A DNA stretch of 64,000 nt from positions 113,920 to 177,919 of the forward strand of contig NZ_BONY01000014.1 of NCBI RefSeq assembly GCF_016862955.1, read 5' to 3'. The notes under the pieces are model-generated. The model did not search any database. It saw only the letters and a program-made list of their open reading frames with translations, and was not told the DNA's origin. The number at the start of each line of letters is the position of its first letter. Position 1 is the stretch's first letter. Of the stretch, positions 8,487 through 18,933 are shown in pieces. The DNA comes from Rhizocola hellebori (GTDB lineage Bacteria > Actinomycetota > Actinomycetes > Mycobacteriales > Micromonosporaceae). The position numbers and the translations under genes are program-made.

Positions 8487-8522
8487 CGGGCCGCCCGGCT
8501 CGTGGGAGCGGCGGGCGGCCCG
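8487..8522 (-). terminator. Hairpin terminator downstream of tgpA
   Basis: CGGGCCGCCCG plus GCTC (8487-8501) pairs with GAGC and CGGGCGGCCCG (8506-8522) across a GTGG loop, with a two-base GG bulge. It begins 15 nt past the tgpA stop on the minus strand and is well placed to end the moxR-DUF58-tgpA message. Confidence 0.7.
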
Positions 8523-8537
8523 GGGTGGTGCGTGTGG

Positions 8538-11000
8538 TTAGCCCCTTGCGGATAGGCGGCGGCGGGGCAGGATGGGGCGGACCACGCGGCGCATGGCCAG
8601 GCTGGCGTCTGAGGTCCTTCGGGACAGTTTCAGACCTAGCGATGTGGCGCGTGAACGCCAGCGGTAGACCACCGAGGGCGGCAGGAGAACGGCGACCAGG
8701 CGGACCCAGCGACCGGCCTGCGCGGCCAGGGCTTTGCGCACATCGGCTACCGCGCCCATGAGGCCGGTGGCGGCGATCGGGTGCTGCGAATAGCGAGCCC
8801 GTTCCTCGGCGTGGCCCAGCTGGCGGGTTACCCCGGCGGTGGCAGTGTCGAGGCCTTGTTCCCTGACCAGCCTTTCCGCTGTTGTTCGAGGGGTTTCCGC
8901 GGCGTCGATGATGAGCCGATAGTCGACCATGGTGTCGATGAGCTCGTCCCAGGCGGCATGTGCCTGGCTGCGGGCCGCATCGCTGTTCTCGGTGTCGACG
9001 ATGGCCATTGTGTTCTCAGGCCCGCCCGCGACAGCAGCGACCGCTGTGGCCGTAGCCAGCTGGGTTCGCCGTCGGCGCAGGGATTGACGCCGGATGGCTG
9101 GCATGATCAGCAGGATCAGCAGCAGCCCGGCACCGCCCAGGGACCACCAAACCCAAGGCGGGGTTGGGGTCTGGCTGGAGCTACCGTCGGTGCCGCACTC
9201 CGGGCAGTCGTCGTTGCCGGGGAGGAACTTGTCGTCACCGGGCTCCGTGGTGCTGCCCGGGTTGGCGGTGGCGGGGGCGCCGGTGGACGGGTTTTCCGGG
9301 GGAGCATCCACGTTCGGGGCCCAGGACGAGTTGACCGCTCCGGCGATGGAAGCGCTTGGGGTGGCGTCGAACGGCACCCACCCGAAGCCTTCGAAGTAGA
9401 CCTCTGTCCACGCATGCAGGTTGCGGTTGGTCAGGACGTAGTTGCCGCCGGTGTAGTTGCTGCCCTTGGTGAAGCCGAACGCCACCCGTGACGGGATCTT
9501 CGCGACCCGCAGCATCCAGGCCAGCGCCGCAGCGTACTGCTGGCAGAACCCGCGCTTCACGTCGAGGAAGTTCAGGATCTTCTGGCCGTTGGTGCCCTCG
9601 GGAACCGTCAGGTCGTAGGCGAACCCGTTCTTCTGCGAGAAGTAGTCGTAAAGCGCCCGCACCTGGTCGTAGACGGTGGGTTTGCCGTCGATGAGACCGT
9701 TGACCAGCTCCTGGATCTCTTCCAGCTCCACCGGCACCCGGGTCATGTTGCGCTGGATCTGGTTGCTGAGGGGCAGCGGCCGGGCCGTGCGCAGCGCGTC
9801 CGGACTGTATTCGGCGTGAATGAAGTCGAACTCGAACTTCTTGCCGGCCGAGCGTGACCGCACCGAGTAGAAGATCTGCTGGTCGACGTCGTAGTTCCAA
9901 GAAGCGTCAAGGCCCTTGGTGGAGATGGGCGACGCGTAGACCGGAACCATCGGCATGTCGAAGTTCTTGGAAACCTCGACCTTGGCGTTGTAGCGCTGGC
10001 CGGTGATGCCGGGGCCTTGCAGCCCAATGGGCCGGGGCAGATCGGCGCCAACCGGTTTCCCGCTCGGGGCACGGTTGCGGAATCCGTCGAGCTGGATGTC
10101 GTCGGCCGTGCCGAAGCGCATGTAGAACGGCGAAGGGTCGTTGGTGGTGACCTTGACCAGCTCGCGGATCTGGGTCTGGTTCAGCTCGCCGTAAAGGTGG
10201 GCGAAGAGGTTCACCGAGCCGCTACCCGGGCCTTGCCCGTTGCCTGGGCCGCCTGACCCGGTTGCGCCGAAGCGGGAGAAGAAGCCCTCGGTCATGCCCG
10301 GGATGACGATCGGCAGCAGCACGGCCACCACGACGCCGAAGGCGGCGAGCCGCCGGCCGGCGGCAGCCAGCGGGGACGGCTCCCAAAGGTCGACGCCCCG
10401 GCCTTCGCCGGTGAACCGGCGACCGAACCGGCGCACCTTGTCGACGTTGTCGGTCACGAGCAGCCACAGGAAACCGATCGCCCCGATCACGAACGGGATG
10501 GGGGAGACCGACTCGGCGTAGACCGCCACCGGTACCGAATAGATGGCAAGCATCGGCAACCCGGCGAGGGCGGGGCGGCGGACACCGACCGCGAACACGT
10601 CGACCAGGATGGCGACCAGGCCGATCCCGAGGATCGTGATGAACAGCAGGCTGTCGATGTCGGGGGCGGGCACGTACGCGGTGCGCACGTCCTCACCGGA
10701 CTTGAGGAACAGCTCCCGGAAGTGGGAGAACGTCGACGGGGTCGGGATCAGGCCGAGGATTCCGGTGCCCTGACTGAAGAACATGGTCACGGCGACGAGC
10801 AGGCCACCGACCATGGCGAGCACCTGTGTCCAAAGCCGCCCCCGCAGCGACCGGGCGCCCCAGGCGGCCCCCGAGATCAGGGCGATCGTGATGATCGCCT
10901 GGAAGAGCCAGTTCAGGCTGTCGAAGATCATCGAGATCGGGGCCGCGGCGAGCAGCGTCGCCGCGGCGGCGACCAGCGTCAGGTGGCGCTTGGAGGTCAT
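8538..11000 (-). CDS. TgpA-type membrane transglutaminase
   Basis: The 820-residue protein has an N-terminal block of about six or seven membrane segments (residues ~10-230), an extracytoplasmic transglutaminase-like domain, a Pro/Thr/Gly linker, one more membrane segment (WVWWSLGGAGLLLILLI) and a cytoplasmic C-terminal domain. The catalytic triad is complete: Cys486 in GFCQQY, His529 in LHAWTEV and Asp545 in PFDATP. It probably cross-links or processes peptides or proteins at the outer membrane face; the substrate is unknown. The ATG at 11000 overlaps the DUF58 stop by 4 nt and is preferred to an upstream start inside DUF58. It belongs to the moxR-DUF58-tgpA operon. Confidence 0.88.
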   Translation of the reverse strand: MTSKRHLTLVAAAATLLAAAPISMIFDSLNWLFQAIITIALISGAAWGARSLRGRLWTQVLAMVGGLLVAVTMFFSQGTGILGLIPTPSTFSHFRELFLKSGEDVRTAYVPAPDIDSLLFITILGIGLVAILVDVFAVGVRRPALAGLPMLAIYSVPVAVYAESVSPIPFVIGAIGFLWLLVTDNVDKVRRFGRRFTGEGRGVDLWEPSPLAAAGRRLAAFGVVVAVLLPIVIPGMTEGFFSRFGATGSGGPGNGQGPGSGSVNLFAHLYGELNQTQIRELVKVTTNDPSPFYMRFGTADDIQLDGFRNRAPSGKPVGADLPRPIGLQGPGITGQRYNAKVEVSKNFDMPMVPVYASPISTKGLDASWNYDVDQQIFYSVRSRSAGKKFEFDFIHAEYSPDALRTARPLPLSNQIQRNMTRVPVELEEIQELVNGLIDGKPTVYDQVRALYDYFSQKNGFAYDLTVPEGTNGQKILNFLDVKRGFCQQYAAALAWMLRVAKIPSRVAFGFTKGSNYTGGNYVLTNRNLHAWTEVYFEGFGWVPFDATPSASIAGAVNSSWAPNVDAPPENPSTGAPATANPGSTTEPGDDKFLPGNDDCPECGTDGSSSQTPTPPWVWWSLGGAGLLLILLIMPAIRRQSLRRRRTQLATATAVAAVAGGPENTMAIVDTENSDAARSQAHAAWDELIDTMVDYRLIIDAAETPRTTAERLVREQGLDTATAGVTRQLGHAEERARYSQHPIAATGLMGAVADVRKALAAQAGRWVRLVAVLLPPSVVYRWRSRATSLGLKLSRRTSDASLAMRRVVRPILPRRRLSARG

Positions 11001-12298
11001 CGGCCGCCTCCCATGGTGACGGTTTCGGCCATGGCGGCCCGCAGCGCGAAGCCTTGCTGGCCCCGCGCGGCCTGGGGCCACAGGGATGGAAGCAGATCGC
11101 CGTGCTTGACCCCCACCACGCGCCAGCCGCTTTGCAGCAGGCCCAGTGCGGCGGCCGCATGCTCACGCTCGGCCTCGGCTTTCACCTCGGCCGGTACGTT
11201 GAGCCAGCTCTGCGAATCCATGAGGAAGGCGATGCAGGTGGTGCCACTGGTGCGCAGCGCCGCCAGCTGTGCCGCCTCGGCGGTCGAAAGCAGGCCGAGC
11301 ACCGCGATGATCAGCCCGCCGTCGGCGCGACGGCGAACCTGCTCGATCAGGGTGGTGATGTCGCCTCGGCCGGAGGCCTTGACCTCCGCCAGGTGGTCGA
11401 GCAGCAGCCCGTCGCCGGTGCTCTCGTTGGCGTCCAGGTCGGCACCGGCCTCGGTGACCAGCCGCAACCTGTACCCGGCCTGTCGCAAGTGGACAGAGAC
11501 GCTGGCCGCGGCCGCGACCGCCCACTCGAACGAGCCGGTGGGGCCCTCGCCGCGGTGCGCGAAAGCGCGCGTGTCGAGCAGGACGGTGGCCCGGCTTTCC
11601 CACGGCTGCTCCTCGCGGCGCACCATCAGCTCGCCCACCCGAGCGGTCGACCGCCAGTGCACGCGCCGCAGATCGTCACCGCGCCGGTATTCGCGGGTGG
11701 CCGCATCGTCCTCGCCGTGCACCGCCACCGAGCGGGCGCGGCTGTCGCCCGTGCCGGCGTATTCGCCGGCGAGGCGGACCAGCTGCAGCGGGGTCACCTG
11801 CGGGATCACGGTGAGCCTGTCGGAGCTGGGGAAGGATCGGGTCATCTCGCACAGCCCGAACGGATCGGTCATCCGCAGCGTGAGCGGGCCGACCTGGTAG
11901 CGCCCGCGCAGCTCGGCCCGGACCGTGTACGCGACCGATGAGGCCTGCTGCGACCCGAGCCGGTCAAGCACCAGCCGGGGACGGCTGCCGAGCGCATACG
12001 GCAGCTTGTCCTCCAGCAGCAGCGTGCCGGTGGGCAGGCGGGACATGTTCTGCAGGCGCAGCAGCACCCGCGCGTTGCCGCCCGCCTGAACCCGGTAGGG
12101 GTCAAGGCTGCGCGTGCACGCCAGCCTGTACCGGGAACGCCCGACATAGAAGGCGGCGAGCAAGGGCAACGCCAGCAAAAGCACGGCCACCCGAAGCAGG
12201 TCCTTCTCGCCGAGGATCAGCGCCGAGAAGACGGCGGCGAGCCCGGCGGCGAGGAAGCTGCGCCCCCGCGTCGTCAGCCCGCGCAATGCCTCACGCAT
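10997..12298 (-). CDS. DUF58 domain protein
   Basis: The 433-residue protein has two N-terminal membrane segments (residues ~12-50), a beta-rich middle and the DUF58 signature REYRRGDDLRRVHWRSTAR near residue 205, which leads into a von Willebrand factor A-like region (ATVLLDTRAF). DUF58 proteins almost always sit beside a MoxR ATPase and are thought to be substrates or partners in metal-dependent or chaperone-type assembly. It starts 11 nt after moxR and overlaps tgpA by 4 nt, so the three proteins are made together. Confidence 0.85.
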   Translation of the reverse strand: MREALRGLTTRGRSFLAAGLAAVFSALILGEKDLLRVAVLLLALPLLAAFYVGRSRYRLACTRSLDPYRVQAGGNARVLLRLQNMSRLPTGTLLLEDKLPYALGSRPRLVLDRLGSQQASSVAYTVRAELRGRYQVGPLTLRMTDPFGLCEMTRSFPSSDRLTVIPQVTPLQLVRLAGEYAGTGDSRARSVAVHGEDDAATREYRRGDDLRRVHWRSTARVGELMVRREEQPWESRATVLLDTRAFAHRGEGPTGSFEWAVAAAASVSVHLRQAGYRLRLVTEAGADLDANESTGDGLLLDHLAEVKASGRGDITTLIEQVRRRADGGLIIAVLGLLSTAEAAQLAALRTSGTTCIAFLMDSQSWLNVPAEVKAEAEREHAAAALGLLQSGWRVVGVKHGDLLPSLWPQAARGQQGFALRAAMAETVTMGGGR

Positions 12299-12309
12299 AG
12301 GTCACACGC

Positions 12310-13359
<1,050 letters not shown>

Positions 13360-13529
13360 GCCCGCCTCCCTAGTTTTCGTCATGCGTTCGGCGACAGAAC
13401 GCGCTACCCCTATCCAGAGGTTGCACCTTGGTCAGTTTCTCGTTCCCTTGGAGTCTTCCCCAGCGCTCTCAGTTCCGGCAATGCACCAGCGGCGTGGAAT
13501 GGGAAGTGACGCTGTCTGAGCGCACGAGG

Positions 13530-13535
13530 TACTAT
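13530..13535 (+). promoter_or_regulatory. -10 box (TACTAT) of the leuS leader transcript
   Basis: TACTAT lies 6 nt before the leader-peptide ATG at 13542, so the message probably begins at that ATG. A weak -35-like GTGACG is at 13506-13511 with an 18-bp spacer. Confidence 0.55.
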
Positions 13536-13541
13536 GCGGAC

Positions 13542-13580
13542 ATGGCTCAGGGCTTCCTGCTCCTTAGTGAGCCGTGCTGA
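13542..13580 (+). CDS. Leucine leader peptide of leuS
   Basis: A 12-codon frame encodes MAQGFLLLSEPC with three consecutive leucine codons (ctg ctc ctt) at positions 6-8. The stop TGA lies inside the left arm of the following hairpin. This is the standard layout of ribosome-mediated attenuation: slow translation at the Leu codons, caused by low charged tRNA-Leu, changes the downstream RNA fold. Leader peptides before leuS have been predicted in Streptomyces by comparative genomics. Translation is probably leaderless, given the -10 box 6 nt upstream. Confidence 0.8.
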   Translation: MAQGFLLLSEPC

Positions 13581-13622
13581 CGCGATCCGACGCGTGAGCA
13601 CGGCAACCCCTTCTGCGTTCGC
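13571..13622 (+). promoter_or_regulatory. leuS attenuator: pause hairpin and alternative antiterminator
   Basis: Bases 13571-13584 and 13591-13604 form a 14-bp stem with one G-G mismatch and a 6-nt loop. A ribosome stalled on the Leu codons would cover the left arm. The freed right arm, bases 13594-13603, can then pair with 13613-13622 (nine of ten positions, three as G-U) around a 9-nt loop. That pairing uses the central part of the terminator stem and so excludes it. The three structures are mutually exclusive in the classical order. Confidence 0.75.
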
Positions 13623-13637
13623 ACAAGGGGATTTTTT
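13607..13637 (+). terminator. leuS: Attenuator terminator before leuS
   Basis: CCCCTT (13607-13612) pairs with AAGGGG (13625-13630), one C-C mismatch follows, and TGC pairs with GCA around a GTTC loop. Six T residues at 13632-13637 follow directly. A hairpin plus T-run of this quality is rare in such GC-rich DNA, and it lies only 30 bp before the leuS start. Confidence 0.85.
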
Positions 13638-13667
13638 ATGCCTTCTCTCAGACAAAGGATAAGAATC

Positions 13668-16496
13668 ATGAACGAGCAGGTAGACACCCCGAAGTTCCGC
13701 TACAACGCGGCGCTGGCCTGCAAGATCGAGGCTCAATGGCAGGACTATTGGCAGGAGCATGGCACCTTCCACGCTCCCAATCCGGTCGGTGACCTGGCCG
13801 ATCCCAAGCACCCGCGCTCGGGCGCGCCGAAGCAGTTTGTGTTGGACATGTTCCCCTACCCCTCCGGATCGGGCCTGCACGTAGGTCACCCCCTGGGGTT
13901 TATTGGGACCGATGTCTTCGCGCGGTTCCAGCGTATGGCGGGCTTTAACGTTCTGCACACCATGGGCTTCGACGCCTTCGGGCTGCCGGCCGAGCAATAC
14001 GCTGTTCAGACCGGAACCCACCCAAGAACAACGACCGAAGAGAATATTTTGCGGTACCGGGCACAGCTGCGCATGCTGGGCCTGGGTCACGACGACCGGC
14101 GTTCGGTGGCGACCATCGATGTCGACTATTACCGGTGGACACAATGGATCTTCCTGCAGATCTTCAACTCGTGGTTTGATCCGTCGGTCAACAAGGCCCG
14201 CCCGATCGCCGAGCTGGAGGCCCAGCTGGCCCACCTGCCGGCCGCGGAGCGCAACAAGATAGTCGACGAACATCGGCTGGCCTATATCTCCGAGGCCCCG
14301 GTCAACTGGTGCCCGGGTCTGGGGACGGTACTGGCCAATGAGGAGATCACCGCCGACGGCCGAAGCGAACGCGGCAACTTCCCGGTGTTCAAGCGCAACC
14401 TGAAGCAGTGGATGATGCGCATCACCGCGTACGCCGACCGGCTGATCGACGATCTGGACGACGTGCAGTGGCCCGAGCCGATCAAGCTGATGCAGCGCAA
14501 CTGGATCGGCCGCTCCACCGGCGCCTTCATCGACTTCGCCGTGGGCGAGGAGTCAGACCAGGACCTCACCCGTCGGCCCGCCAACATCGCGGAGCCTCCA
14601 AGGGAGAGCTCCAAGTCTGCAATAAAGGTCTTCACCACCCGGCCCGACACCGTTTACGGGGCCACCTACATGGTGCTGGCGCCCGAGCACGAACTGGTCG
14701 ACAAGCTGGTTCCGGCCGGGTGGCCTGCTGGTACCCACGGAAAATGGACGACGGGTCACAGCAGCCCGGCTGAAGCGGTTGCGGCGTATAGGCTGTTCAC
14801 GGCGAGCAAGTCCGAAGTGGAGCGTCAGGCCGACGCCAAGGAGAAGACAGGCGTCTTCATCGGCGCCTACGCCACCAACCCGGCCAACGGGGCGCAGATC
14901 CCCATCTTCATCGCCGACTACGTGCTGGCCGGCTACGGCACGGGTGCGATCATGGCCGTCCCGGGTCAGGACGAACGCGACTGGGAGTTCGCCGAGATCT
15001 TCGAGCTGCCCATCATCCGCACCGTTGAGCCACCCGCGGGCTGGGAAGGCAAGGCGTTCACCGGCGAAGGCCCGGCCATCAACTCCGGCATGCTGGATGG
15101 CCTGGGCGTGGCCGAGGCCAAGGCGAAAATCATCGACTGGCTGGAGTCGGCGAAGAGTGGCGAGGGGGCCGTCACCTATCGTCTGCGCGACTGGCTGTTC
15201 AGCCGCCAGCGCTACTGGGGTGAGCCGTTCCCGATCGTCTACGACGAGTCCGGCCGCGCGATCGCGCTGCCCGACTCGATGCTGCCGGTCGAGCTGCCCG
15301 AGGTGGCCGACTTCTCGCCCAAGACCTTCGCCGATGACGACGCCGGCTCGTCGCCGGAGACGCCGCTGTCACGCGCCACCGAATGGGTCCACGTGACGCT
15401 GGACCTGGGCGACGGGCCTCGCCAGTACACGCGCGAGACCAATGTGATGCCGCAGTGGGCGGGCTCGTGCTGGTACCAGATGCGATACGCGGATCCGTCC
15501 AATGACAAGGCGTTCATCGATCCCGCCAACGAGGCCTACTGGGTCGGGCCGCGCGAGGGCCAGCAGTCCGGCGGTGTTGACCTGTACGTCGGCGGCGTCG
15601 AGCATGCCGTGCTGCACCTGCTGTATGCCCGCTTCTGGCACAAAATCCTGTTCGACCTGGGCTACGTCTCCTCGTTCGAGCCCTACCACCGACTGTTCAA
15701 CCAGGGTTACATCCAGGCCTACGCCTACACCGACGAGCGCGGGGCCTACGTTCCCGCCGAGGAGGTCGTGGAGGAGCAGCCCGGCGTGTATGTCTGGAAT
15801 GGACAGAAGGTCGACCGCGAGTACGGCAAGATGGGTAAGTCGCTGCGCAACGTCGTCACTCCCGACGAGATGTGTGAGCGCTACGGCGCCGACACGTTCC
15901 GCGTCTACGAGATGTCGATGGGCCCGCTGGAGGTCTCCCGCCCCTGGGAGACCCGCGCAGTCGTTGGCGCGCAGCGCTTCCTGCAGCGGGTGTGGCGCGC
16001 CATCGTCGACGAGACCACCGGTGCGGCAACCGTCGTGGACACCCCGGCCGACGACGCGACCCGGCGGGCGCTGCACAAGGCGATCGCCGGAATCCGCGAG
16101 GACATGTTCGGCCTGCGGTTCAACACGGCCATCGCCAAACTGATCGAGCTGACCAACGCGCTGACCAAGCTGCCCGCCACCCCCCGCGAGGTGGCCGAAC
16201 CGCTGGTGGTCATGCTGTCCCCGCTGGCCCCGCACATCGCCGAGGAGCTGTGGCGCAAACTGGGCCACGACGAAACGGTGACCTACCAAGACTTCCCGGT
16301 AGCCGACCCGGCCCTGCTGGTCGAGGAGACAGTCACCTATCCGGTACAGGTCAACGGAAAAGTCCGCGCCCGGGTCTCCGTCGCCGCCGACGCCGACGAG
16401 GAAACGGTGCGCACGGCAGCCCTGGCCGAGGTGAACGTCGCCAACCCCAAGAAGGTCATCGTCATCCCCGGCAAGCTAGTCTCCGTAGTAGCGTAA
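13668..16496 (+). CDS. leuS: Leucyl-tRNA synthetase
   Basis: The 942-residue class I synthetase charges tRNA-Leu with leucine. The HIGH-like motif is HVGH at residues 71-74 and the KMSKS-like motif is KMGKS at 721-725. The CP1 editing domain lies between them, with the [19 protein letters not shown] region near residue 425, and a C-terminal anticodon-binding domain follows. Length is as expected for the bacterial enzyme. ATG 13668 is chosen because AAAGGA at 13654-13659 precedes it by 8 nt; an in-frame ATG at 13638 lies against the terminator T-run and has no binding site. Expression is probably tuned by leucine supply through the upstream attenuator. Confidence 0.95.
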   Translation: MNEQVDTPKFRYNAALACKIEAQWQDYWQEHGTFHAPNPVGDLADPKHPRSGAPKQFVLDMFPYPSGSGLHVGHPLGFIGTDVFARFQRMAGFNVLHTMGFDAFGLPAEQYAVQTGTHPRTTTEENILRYRAQLRMLGLGHDDRRSVATIDVDYYRWTQWIFLQIFNSWFDPSVNKARPIAELEAQLAHLPAAERNKIVDEHRLAYISEAPVNWCPGLGTVLANEEITADGRSERGNFPVFKRNLKQWMMRITAYADRLIDDLDDVQWPEPIKLMQRNWIGRSTGAFIDFAVGEESDQDLTRRPANIAEPPRESSKSAIKVFTTRPDTVYGATYMVLAPEHELVDKLVPAGWPAGTHGKWTTGHSSPAEAVAAYRLFTASKSEVERQADAKEKTGVFIGAYATNPANGAQIPIFIADYVLAGYGTGAIMAVPGQDERDWEFAEIFELPIIRTVEPPAGWEGKAFTGEGPAINSGMLDGLGVAEAKAKIIDWLESAKSGEGAVTYRLRDWLFSRQRYWGEPFPIVYDESGRAIALPDSMLPVELPEVADFSPKTFADDDAGSSPETPLSRATEWVHVTLDLGDGPRQYTRETNVMPQWAGSCWYQMRYADPSNDKAFIDPANEAYWVGPREGQQSGGVDLYVGGVEHAVLHLLYARFWHKILFDLGYVSSFEPYHRLFNQGYIQAYAYTDERGAYVPAEEVVEEQPGVYVWNGQKVDREYGKMGKSLRNVVTPDEMCERYGADTFRVYEMSMGPLEVSRPWETRAVVGAQRFLQRVWRAIVDETTGAATVVDTPADDATRRALHKAIAGIREDMFGLRFNTAIAKLIELTNALTKLPATPREVAEPLVVMLSPLAPHIAEELWRKLGHDETVTYQDFPVADPALLVEETVTYPVQVNGKVRARVSVAADADEETVRTAALAEVNVANPKKVIVIPGKLVSVVA

Positions 16497-16564
16497 GCCT
16501 ATTGCGTGCCGCCGCTGGCGGGGTGTAACCTGAACTCCGTCAGCGGCACTAGCCACTGAAAGTG

Positions 16565-16602
16565 AACCCGGCAGGGCCTACCGGACGGATGGCCTCCGGG
16601 TT
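16565..16602. terminator. Hairpin between leuS and the convergent DUF3800 gene
   Basis: AACCCGG (16565-16571) pairs with CCGGGTT (16596-16602), continued by a bulged AGGGCC/GGCCT inner stem. It lies between two convergent stop codons and could serve both directions. Confidence 0.6.
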
Positions 16603-16611
16603 TCGCGCTTT

Positions 16612-17142
16612 CTAGACCTGGCGCATCTCCGCGACTAGCGCCTTAACCCTGACCCGCCAATGGCCGCCCTTGGCCCAGCACCAAGCTATGGCATCCGGGA
16701 TCGCCAGCAGTGCCTCCTCATGCGCTCGAACATGCTCATACGTCACACAGTCGAGCAGACCGTGGCGCTCGATCTCCCGCCGCAGGATCCTGCGGTCCGC
16801 CTCCACCTGCGACTCGTCGCGCTCCAACACAATTCTGCTCACCCGCCGCCCGATGTGGTCCTGAATCAGCGCGTGCAAACACCTGCCCCTAGCCGCATTC
16901 TCGTGGATCGCGCCGCTCGCCTCGATGAGTACTACCTCAAGCGGGAGTTCCGCGATCGTCGTCACAATCTGCGACTTGCGGCTGTCCCGCTCGCTATAGA
17001 AGTGAATTCGGCGTTGGCCAGGCATGACCAGTGCGGCGATGGCGCGGCGTGCCTTGGCCAGCTGGGCCGGGGCGATGAGAGCGGCGGCAAGGAGGTAGGA
17101 GTTTCGTTTGGACTCGTCGATGAATGAGTGAACGGGCACCAT
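16612..17142 (-). CDS. DUF3800-like protein
   Basis: The 176-residue soluble protein opens with FIDESKRNSYLLAAALI, matching the N-terminal acidic signature (usually DES at the end of a first strand) of DUF3800, a family with a predicted nuclease-like fold. Later segments RIHFYSERDSRKSQ and RIVLERDES also suit the family. The start ATG at 17142 is preceded by AAGGA; GTG 17139 is possible. DUF3800 genes are scattered among defence and mobile regions in many bacteria, and this copy stands alone and convergent to leuS. Function is unknown. Confidence 0.6.
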   Translation of the reverse strand: MVPVHSFIDESKRNSYLLAAALIAPAQLAKARRAIAALVMPGQRRIHFYSERDSRKSQIVTTIAELPLEVVLIEASGAIHENAARGRCLHALIQDHIGRRVSRIVLERDESQVEADRRILRREIERHGLLDCVTYEHVRAHEEALLAIPDAIAWCWAKGGHWRVRVKALVAEMRQV

Positions 17143-17226
17143 ATGTCCTTGTACGACTGTGGGGTTAGGACACTCGTACCATACTGGTTGACTAAGACAT
17201 TGCTGTGGCGGGGATAGACGCGCGAC

Positions 17227-17232
17227 TACGGT
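17227..17232 (+). promoter_or_regulatory. Candidate -10 box (TACGGT), leaderless start of the amine oxidase
   Basis: TACGGT ends 6 nt before ATG 17239, which favours that codon over the in-frame GTG at 17233 directly against the box. A TTGACT at 17188-17193 is too far away to be its -35. Confidence 0.4.
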
Positions 17233-17238
17233 GTGGCG

Positions 17239-18873
17239 ATGACTGGTAAAACACCCCTCTTCCGGGCCTTGGCCGGCCTGGCGCGCGACCATACTGCCGC
17301 TGACCGGGCCGGGATTCCGGTTGACGAGTTCCGCGATATCCGGTCCGCGCTGAACCGAGGAGAGCTTTCGCGGCGTGCCGTGGTCAAGCTCGGAGCCGTT
17401 GTCCCCGTTGGGTTGGCGGTGCCCGATGCGGTGGCGGCGGCGAAGCCGCCGGTGAAGCCGGCCCGGGTCGCGGTGATTGGCGCGGGCATGTCGGGGCTGA
17501 CGGCGGCGCTTACGCTGGCGGACAACGGTGTCGGCTGCACTGTGTATGAGGCGAGCGGCCGGGTCGGCGGACGCATGTACAGCAACGATTCCTATTGGGC
17601 CGATGGGCAGACCAGCGAGTGGGGCGGGGAGGCGATCGATCAGGAGCATGCCATGATGCGCCAGCTGGCCCAGCGTTTTGGGCTGAGCACGATCGATGTC
17701 ACGAAGGCCGCTCCCGCCCACGCCGACCAGGTTTTCCACTTTGACGGCGGATACTATTCGCGGTCGCAGGCCGATGTGGACTTCAAGGCGGTCAACCAAT
17801 GGGTGCAGCGGGATCTGCGCGACGCCAGCCCGGCGGCGACGTGGGAGCAATCCACGGCGCACGCCCGTTTTCTCGATAACCTGTCGCTCTATGACTGGAT
17901 CGAGTCGCGTGTCCCGGGCGGCCACACATCACGCCTGGGTCAGCTGCTCGATGTGGCCTACAACATTGAATACGGTGCCGACACCACGCGCCAGTCGTCT
18001 CTTGCCCTGATCTATCTGCTTGGTGCGCAGCGGAATCCAGGCAACTTCAACATCTGGGGCCTGTCCGACGAGCGCTATCACATCGTGGGCGGCAACCAGC
18101 AGCTCCCGGAGGCGATCGCCGACAGCCTGCCCGACGGAACCGTCCAATATGGATGGAAGTTGCTCGCCGTCAGACGCAACACCGACGGCACCCAGACGCT
18201 CACCTTCGACAACGGTGGCACCACCAGGACGGTCACCGCCGACCACACCATTCTCACGGTCCCCCTCGGTGTGCTGCAACGCATCGATCTCACCAACGCC
18301 GGGCTCGATCAGCGCAAGCGCGAGTCGCTGGCGGCCATGAAAATGGGCTCTTGCACCAAACTCAACCTGCAGTTCCTGCGCCGGACCTGGCTGGGCACCG
18401 GCCCGTGGCCGGGGGTCTCCTCCGGCGAAACCTTCACCGACCTGCCCTTCCAGCAGGCCTGGGACACCACGGCGGGCCAGCCGGGCCAGCGCGGCATCCT
18501 CATCCAGTACAACGGCGGCAGCACAGCTGAAGCTGTTCGCCCCGCGACACCTTTCGCCACCGAATCAGATCCGGTGGTCCGCCGCTTCGCCAACGATTCC
18601 CTCGCCCAGATCGATACCGTCTTTCCCGGTACCAGATCAGCCTGGACCGGAAAGGCCACCTTCTCGGCCTGGCACCTCAACCCGCTCGCCTATGGCGCGT
18701 ATGTCTTCTGGCCCATCGGCTACGTCACTCGATACGCGGGCTACGAACCTGTTCGCCAAGGCAACCTGCACTTCGCGGGTGAGCACTGCTCCTACGACTT
18801 CCAGGGCTGGATGAACGGCGCGGCGCTGGAAGGTGACCGGGCCGCCCGCGAAGTCCTCGCCGACCTGCGCTGA
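17239..18873 (+). CDS. Flavin-containing monoamine oxidase family protein, Tat-exported
   Basis: The 544-residue protein has a twin-arginine export signal set 45 residues in: SRRAVVKLGAVV, followed by a hydrophobic run and an AxA-like site. The FAD-binding motif VAVIGAGMSG with YEASGRVGGRM starts at about residue 77, and the C-terminal flavin motif is FAGEHCSYDFQGWMNGA. It should oxidise primary or secondary amines outside the membrane, releasing aldehyde, ammonia and hydrogen peroxide; the substrate is unknown. Folding with FAD before export explains the Tat route. It is a single-gene unit ending in a strong terminator. Confidence 0.85.
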   Translation: MTGKTPLFRALAGLARDHTAADRAGIPVDEFRDIRSALNRGELSRRAVVKLGAVVPVGLAVPDAVAAAKPPVKPARVAVIGAGMSGLTAALTLADNGVGCTVYEASGRVGGRMYSNDSYWADGQTSEWGGEAIDQEHAMMRQLAQRFGLSTIDVTKAAPAHADQVFHFDGGYYSRSQADVDFKAVNQWVQRDLRDASPAATWEQSTAHARFLDNLSLYDWIESRVPGGHTSRLGQLLDVAYNIEYGADTTRQSSLALIYLLGAQRNPGNFNIWGLSDERYHIVGGNQQLPEAIADSLPDGTVQYGWKLLAVRRNTDGTQTLTFDNGGTTRTVTADHTILTVPLGVLQRIDLTNAGLDQRKRESLAAMKMGSCTKLNLQFLRRTWLGTGPWPGVSSGETFTDLPFQQAWDTTAGQPGQRGILIQYNGGSTAEAVRPATPFATESDPVVRRFANDSLAQIDTVFPGTRSAWTGKATFSAWHLNPLAYGAYVFWPIGYVTRYAGYEPVRQGNLHFAGEHCSYDFQGWMNGAALEGDRAAREVLADLR

Positions 18874-18880
18874 CCTCGAA

Positions 18881-18910
18881 GACCCGCCGAGGGCACGCCC
18901 TCGGCGGGTC
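18881..18910. terminator. Bidirectional hairpin between amine oxidase and patatin gene
   Basis: GACCCGCCGAGGGC and GCCCTCGGCGGGTC form a perfect 14-bp palindrome with a 2-nt centre, between convergent genes whose stops lie 7 and 23 nt away. Confidence 0.8.
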
Positions 18911-18933
18911 AGAGCTGAAGACGCAGTGGCGAA

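Noticed and set aside
8208..8555. 115-residue plus-strand frame in the gap before tgpA
   Set aside because: No ribosome binding site, unusual composition, and it crosses the hairpin and the tgpA terminator.
13534..13659. Alternative leader frame from ATG 13534
   Set aside because: It has no cluster of leucine codons and runs through the terminator. The ATG at 13542 gives both the Leu run and the correct stop position.
17188..17218. TTGACT with GATAGA as a promoter for the amine oxidase
   Set aside because: The spacer is 19 bp and the -10 is poor; TACGGT at the leaderless distance fits better, though both could exist.
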